A stretch of 64,000 nucleotides of DNA from Bryobacterales bacterium. Lineage in GTDB: Bacteria > Acidobacteriota > Terriglobia > Bryobacterales > Bryobacteraceae. The stretch is taken from NCBI GenBank assembly GCA_016721425.1, contig JADKID010000038.1, positions 496,001 through 560,000 of the forward strand, read 5' to 3'. Shown one piece after another: positions 61,170 through 64,000 of the stretch. Each line of letters starts with the position of its first letter. Position 1 is the first letter of the stretch. Under the pieces are notes generated by a model. It made no database searches. It worked only from the letters and a program-made list of their open reading frames with translations, and was not told where the DNA came from. The position numbers were made by a program, and so were the translations under genes.

Positions 61170-61604
61170 ATGAGCAGAGAAGCCGAAACTGAGATCCTGG
61201 AGCGGATCGGAATCGCGATCGACAGCGGCCTACTGCGGAGGTTTGACGGCCTGATCCAGCAGCGGGGTTATTCCAATCGATCTGAGGCGATTCGTGATCT
61301 CATCAGAGCCGAACTGGTAAGCGAGGCCGCTCAGGCCCCAACGAATATTGTCGCGGCGACCGTCACCCTGCTCTATGATCACCACGTACGCCTGTTGACA
61401 GAAAAGCTTACCGCCCTGCAGCATGAGTTTCACGGTACGGTAATCTCCACGATGCACGTGCATCTAGACCACCAGAATTGCCTGGAGGTTCTTGTTCTGC
61501 GCGGGCAGTCAGCCGATGTCCACCGTATCGCGAACCTGATGATCGCGGCAAAAGGCGTCAAGCACGGCCGCCTCGTGGTGGCCGCCACCGAGGAGCAATT
61601 CTGA
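61170..61604 (+). CDS. nikR: Nickel-responsive regulator NikR
   Basis: The 144-aa protein has an N-terminal ribbon-helix-helix (IGIAIDSGLLRRFDGLIQQRG, SNRSEAIRDLIRAEL) and an ACT-like nickel-binding domain. High-affinity nickel ligands map to His85, His96, His98 and Cys104 (QHEF, MHVHLDHQNCLEV), with the same spacing as in Escherichia coli NikR. It binds DNA as a tetramer to repress nickel uptake genes. TACGAT at 61154-61159 is a -10-like box giving a short or leaderless mRNA. No nickel transporter or hydrogenase gene is in the window. The urea genes at 0-2.5 kb are biotin-dependent and do not need nickel. Confidence 0.92.
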   Translation: MSREAETEILERIGIAIDSGLLRRFDGLIQQRGYSNRSEAIRDLIRAELVSEAAQAPTNIVAATVTLLYDHHVRLLTEKLTALQHEFHGTVISTMHVHLDHQNCLEVLVLRGQSADVHRIANLMIAAKGVKHGRLVVAATEEQF

Positions 61605-61751
61605 CGACGCTCGGACTGTAACCATTCCACATCTCCGATCAGGATCTCCCGCCCCAAAGCCCGAAATCCGTAGCGTCATTGCGAGCAGCGAGCCGAACTC
61701 CTGTGCTGCGCGGCCACGCGGCCGCTCGTCATTCGGGATAGCCTATTGAGC

Positions 61752-63551
61752 ATGAAACGCCGCGACGCCTTGAAGACTCTTGCCTCCACTCCCTTGGTTC
61801 TCCAGGCCCAAGCGAGACACACATTCGGAGTGCAGGGCGATCGCTTCGTTCTGGACGGAAAGCCCTTCGTCGTTCGCTCGGGCGAGATGCACTACGCCCG
61901 CATCCCGCGCGCTTACTGGCGCGACCGCATGAAGAAGATGCGCGCCATGGGGCTCAACACCCTCTGTATGTATTCGTTCTGGAACGCGCATGAGCCGCGC
62001 CCCGGCGAGTTTCATTTCGAGGACAATCTCGATATTGCCGCCTTCATCCGCACCGCCCAGGAAGAGGGCCTCTGGGTGATCGTGCGCCCCGGTCCCTATA
62101 GCTGTGCCGAATGGGAGGCCGGCGGTTTTCCCGCGTGGCTTTGGGCCGCGCCCGATATCAAGGTGCGCAGCACCGATCCGCGTTTCCTCGCGCCCGCCAA
62201 GCGCTACATCCAGCGGCTTCTGGCCGAGGTGGTCCCGCTCCAGATCTCGCACGGCGGCCCCGTCATCATGGTGCAGGTGGAGAACGAATATGGCTCGTTC
62301 GGCAAGGACAAGGTCTATCTCGGCGCCATCCGCGAAATGATCCAGAGCAGTGGCATCGATGCCATGCTCTATACCTCCGATGGCTCGCTCGATTACATGC
62401 TCGCCAACGGCACCCTGCCCGATCTTCCCTCGGTGGTGAACTTCGGCGGCGCGCCGCAGCAGGAGTTCGCCAACTTTGCCAAGTTCCGCACCGGCGTCCC
62501 GTTGATGTGCGGCGAGTATTGGGTGGGGTGGTTCGATCACTGGGGCGAGAAGCACCATACCGGCGACAACGCCGTGCACCTCGCCGGCATCGAGTGGATG
62601 CTCCAGCGCAACATCGGTTTCAACCTCTACATGGTGCACGGCGGCACGTCCTTCGGCTTCATGAATGGCGCCAACTGGGATAAGGTCTATCAGCCCGATG
62701 TCTCCAGCTACGACTACGATTCGCCCATCGACGAAGCCGGCCGCATCGCGCCCAAGTTCCATCTCTATCGCGACGCCATCAAGAAGTATCTGCCGCCCGG
62801 CGAGATACTGCCGCCGCTGCCGGCGCCTCTGCCCTCGATTGAGATTCCGAGCTTTGAGCTGAAGGAATGCGCGCCGATGTTTGCCCTGCTAGGGAAACCG
62901 GTCACCGCCGAGCGTCCGAAGAAGTTCGAAGAACTCGGGCAGGATTACGGCTTCCTCCTCTATCGCGCGGCGCCCCGCAAGGCGGTCGCGGCCAAACTCG
63001 AAATCACCGAACTGCGCGATTACGCCGTGATACTCGAAGGCAGCAAAACTCTCGGCACGCTCGATCGCCGCCTCGCGCAGAGCGCCATCGAGATCACGCT
63101 TGACGGCTCTGCGCCGCTCGACATCTTAGTTGAGAACATGGGTCGCCTGAACTTCGGCCCCAAGATGGTGGACGATCGCAAGGGCATCACCGAAAAGGTC
63201 ACGCTGGCTGGCGCTGAGCTCACCGGTTGGCAGATGTACTCCCTGCCGCTCAAAGATCTGCGCGGCCTGAAGTTCAGCGCGCGCCAGCACACCGGCCCGG
63301 CGTTCCATCGCGGCTTCTTTCAGCTGAAGGAGACCGGCGACACCTATCTCGATATGCGCGGCTGGGGCAAGGGCTGCGTGTGGGTCAACGGTCATCACCT
63401 GGGCCGCCACTGGAAAGTGGGCCCGCAGTTGAGCCTCTACTGCCCCGGCGTGTGGCTGAAGCAGGGGCGCAACGAAGTGATCGTGCTGGACCTCGAAGAC
63501 GTGCAAAAACGTGCAATAAAGTGTCAAAAAGACCCCGTTTGGGGCCCTTAG
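61752..63551 (+). CDS. GH35 beta-galactosidase, Tat-exported
   Basis: The 599-aa product has a short Tat-like leader (MKRRDALKTLASTPLVLQAQA) and a GH35 barrel. The acid/base is Glu178 in VQVENEYGS and the nucleophile is Glu255 in CGEYWVGWFDHWG; GEMHYARIPRAYWRDRMKK is the family's typical opening. C-terminal beta domains (from about 360) complete the protein. It removes beta-linked galactose from oligosaccharides such as those of pectin or xyloglucan. The ATG at 61752 is preferred over a TTG at 61746. The last codons (QKRAIKCQKDPVWGP) overlap the terminator and the stop of the convergent aminotransferase gene, so its tail may be a recent extension. Confidence 0.92.
   Translation: MKRRDALKTLASTPLVLQAQARHTFGVQGDRFVLDGKPFVVRSGEMHYARIPRAYWRDRMKKMRAMGLNTLCMYSFWNAHEPRPGEFHFEDNLDIAAFIRTAQEEGLWVIVRPGPYSCAEWEAGGFPAWLWAAPDIKVRSTDPRFLAPAKRYIQRLLAEVVPLQISHGGPVIMVQVENEYGSFGKDKVYLGAIREMIQSSGIDAMLYTSDGSLDYMLANGTLPDLPSVVNFGGAPQQEFANFAKFRTGVPLMCGEYWVGWFDHWGEKHHTGDNAVHLAGIEWMLQRNIGFNLYMVHGGTSFGFMNGANWDKVYQPDVSSYDYDSPIDEAGRIAPKFHLYRDAIKKYLPPGEILPPLPAPLPSIEIPSFELKECAPMFALLGKPVTAERPKKFEELGQDYGFLLYRAAPRKAVAAKLEITELRDYAVILEGSKTLGTLDRRLAQSAIEITLDGSAPLDILVENMGRLNFGPKMVDDRKGITEKVTLAGAELTGWQMYSLPLKDLRGLKFSARQHTGPAFHRGFFQLKETGDTYLDMRGWGKGCVWVNGHHLGRHWKVGPQLSLYCPGVWLKQGRNEVIVLDLEDVQKRAIKCQKDPVWGP
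63526..63547 (-). terminator. Short terminator for the minus-strand aminotransferase gene
   Basis: On the minus strand, GGGCCCC and GGGGTCT pair (with two G-T pairs) around AAAC and are followed by a T-run. The hairpin lies just after the aminotransferase stop and inside the last codons of the GH35 gene. Three 10-base imperfect repeats (63501-63530) adjoin it and enlarge the T-rich tail. Confidence 0.55.
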
Positions 63552-64000
63552 TAGTTCTTTTTGCGCTCAAAACGCGCACGTTGCGCGCGTCCCATCGCCT
63601 TCACGCCGGCCAGCGACGGATCCTGCGCCGCCAGCGTAGCGAGATTCGCCGCGACCTTCTCGACGGCGCGCGCCACGTCGCGCACGTCTTCCTCGCCGCC
63701 GATCAGCTCGAACTGAAAGAGCCACACGGATTCATCGTAGGCGGCGCACTCCGAGACAGGGCAGTGGCACTGCGCGTAGTCCATCTCCGTCTCGCGGCCG
63801 AGCTTCAATTGCGCGCAGTTTTGCGGCGTGGCATAGAAGAGATCGCTCTTGTAGACGGCTTCATAGAAGCGGCCGTCGCAGGGGATGCCTTCCTTTTCTA
63901 GCGCCGCCACAAAGAGATCGCGCGAGGGCGCGGGCTTGCCCGGCTCGGGCCGGTATTGAAAAACGTAGGTGTAGAGCGTGGGCTGCGTGATGGCGTCCTG
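63548..64000 (-). CDS. DegT/DnrJ/EryC1/StrS family aminotransferase, C-terminal part (5' end outside window)
   Basis: The frame is open to the window edge, so only the last ~150 residues are seen. TLYTYVFQYRPEPGKPAPSR followed by DLFVAALEKEGIPCDGRFYEAVYKSD is the small-domain sequence of DegT/DnrJ-type PLP enzymes, which aminate or dehydrate nucleotide sugars or AHBA-like precursors. The catalytic Lys is outside the window. Downstream it has a short insertion with CHCPVSECAAYD, a Cys-rich segment not common in the family. The stop codon overlaps the GH35 gene by four bases. Exact substrate cannot be told from this part. Confidence 0.84.
   Translation of the reverse strand, partial: QDAITQPTLYTYVFQYRPEPGKPAPSRDLFVAALEKEGIPCDGRFYEAVYKSDLFYATPQNCAQLKLGRETEMDYAQCHCPVSECAAYDESVWLFQFELIGGEEDVRDVARAVEKVAANLATLAAQDPSLAGVKAMGRAQRARFERKKNY

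Noticed and set aside
61670..61740. REP-like repeat (GCGTCATTGCGAGCAGCGAG) before the GH35 gene
   Set aside because: It resembles dispersed repeats known in other bacteria, but only one copy was noticed in this window, so it cannot be called a repeat here.
1..64000. CRISPR arrays, tRNA or rRNA genes, insertion sequences, prophage genes
   Set aside because: No regular spaced repeats, no cloverleaf-like or rRNA sequence, and no transposase, integrase or phage structural motifs were seen.

Overview
The window looks like chromosomal DNA of a soil acidobacterium of the Solibacteres/Bryobacteraceae type. This is inferred from gene content, not from any search: high GC, a 1,215-aa Oar-like TonB-dependent receptor with an N-terminal carboxypeptidase-regulatory-like domain, a DUF1501 + PSCyt1/DUF1549/DUF1553 pair, an acidobacterial-type VWA protein, many Tat-exported enzymes, and periplasmic-propeller hybrid histidine kinases. 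No rRNA, tRNA, CRISPR array, insertion sequence or prophage gene was recognised.

Layout. 0-2.5 kb: the 3' end of urea carboxylase and a complete allophanate hydrolase (urea breakdown). 2.6-7.3 kb: a minus-strand DUF1501 / cytochrome-DUF1549-DUF1553 pair. 7.6-12.7 kb: an exported beta-propeller and the large outer-membrane receptor, closed by a clear terminator. 12.9-24.6 kb: a glycan/peptide degradation block with sialate O-acetylesterase, M28 peptidase, GH127, DUF1593, two sugar isomerase-like TIM barrels (one frameshifted), DUF362 (one intact, one a deletion remnant) and a Gfo/Idh/MocA oxidoreductase. 24.6-26.4 kb: the tail of a lost O-antigen ligase-like gene, then a GH51-like arabinofuranosidase.

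26.4-44.5 kb is the most unusual part. It holds a large MscS channel, a GlsB-type membrane protein, a sortase with an adjacent LPKTAS-tailed substrate, and, in one tight operon with the sortase, a VWA protein, an exported kinase-like protein, an exported SH3-like protein and an exported PPP-type phosphatase. A repeat-containing lipoprotein, an NTF2-like exported protein, an AraC regulator, a 1,438-aa hybrid two-component protein and a SYLF-domain gene follow. Seven copies of a 16-17 bp motif (consensus TGCGSAAAWCGGATAG) lie upstream of genes in this block, always in the direction of the following gene, which suggests an undescribed cell-envelope regulon.

44.5-54.4 kb is one eight-gene minus-strand sugar operon: split transketolase, FGGY kinase, SorC regulator, DUF2291 lipoprotein, an ABC ATPase fused to its permease, a substrate-binding lipoprotein and a fucose/arabinose-isomerase-like protein. 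A perfect palindrome overlaps its probable promoter. 54.5-64 kb: a small SH3-like gene (frameshifted), an exported amidohydrolase + SelA-like PLP enzyme pair, a TolB-like propeller, a 59-aa gene, an OFA-type transporter, NikR, a GH35 beta-galactosidase and the 3' end of a DegT-family aminotransferase.

Three genes carry apparent single-base deletions, two of them in runs of five C/G, and one gene carries two in-frame stops. Some of these may be assembly errors rather than biology.
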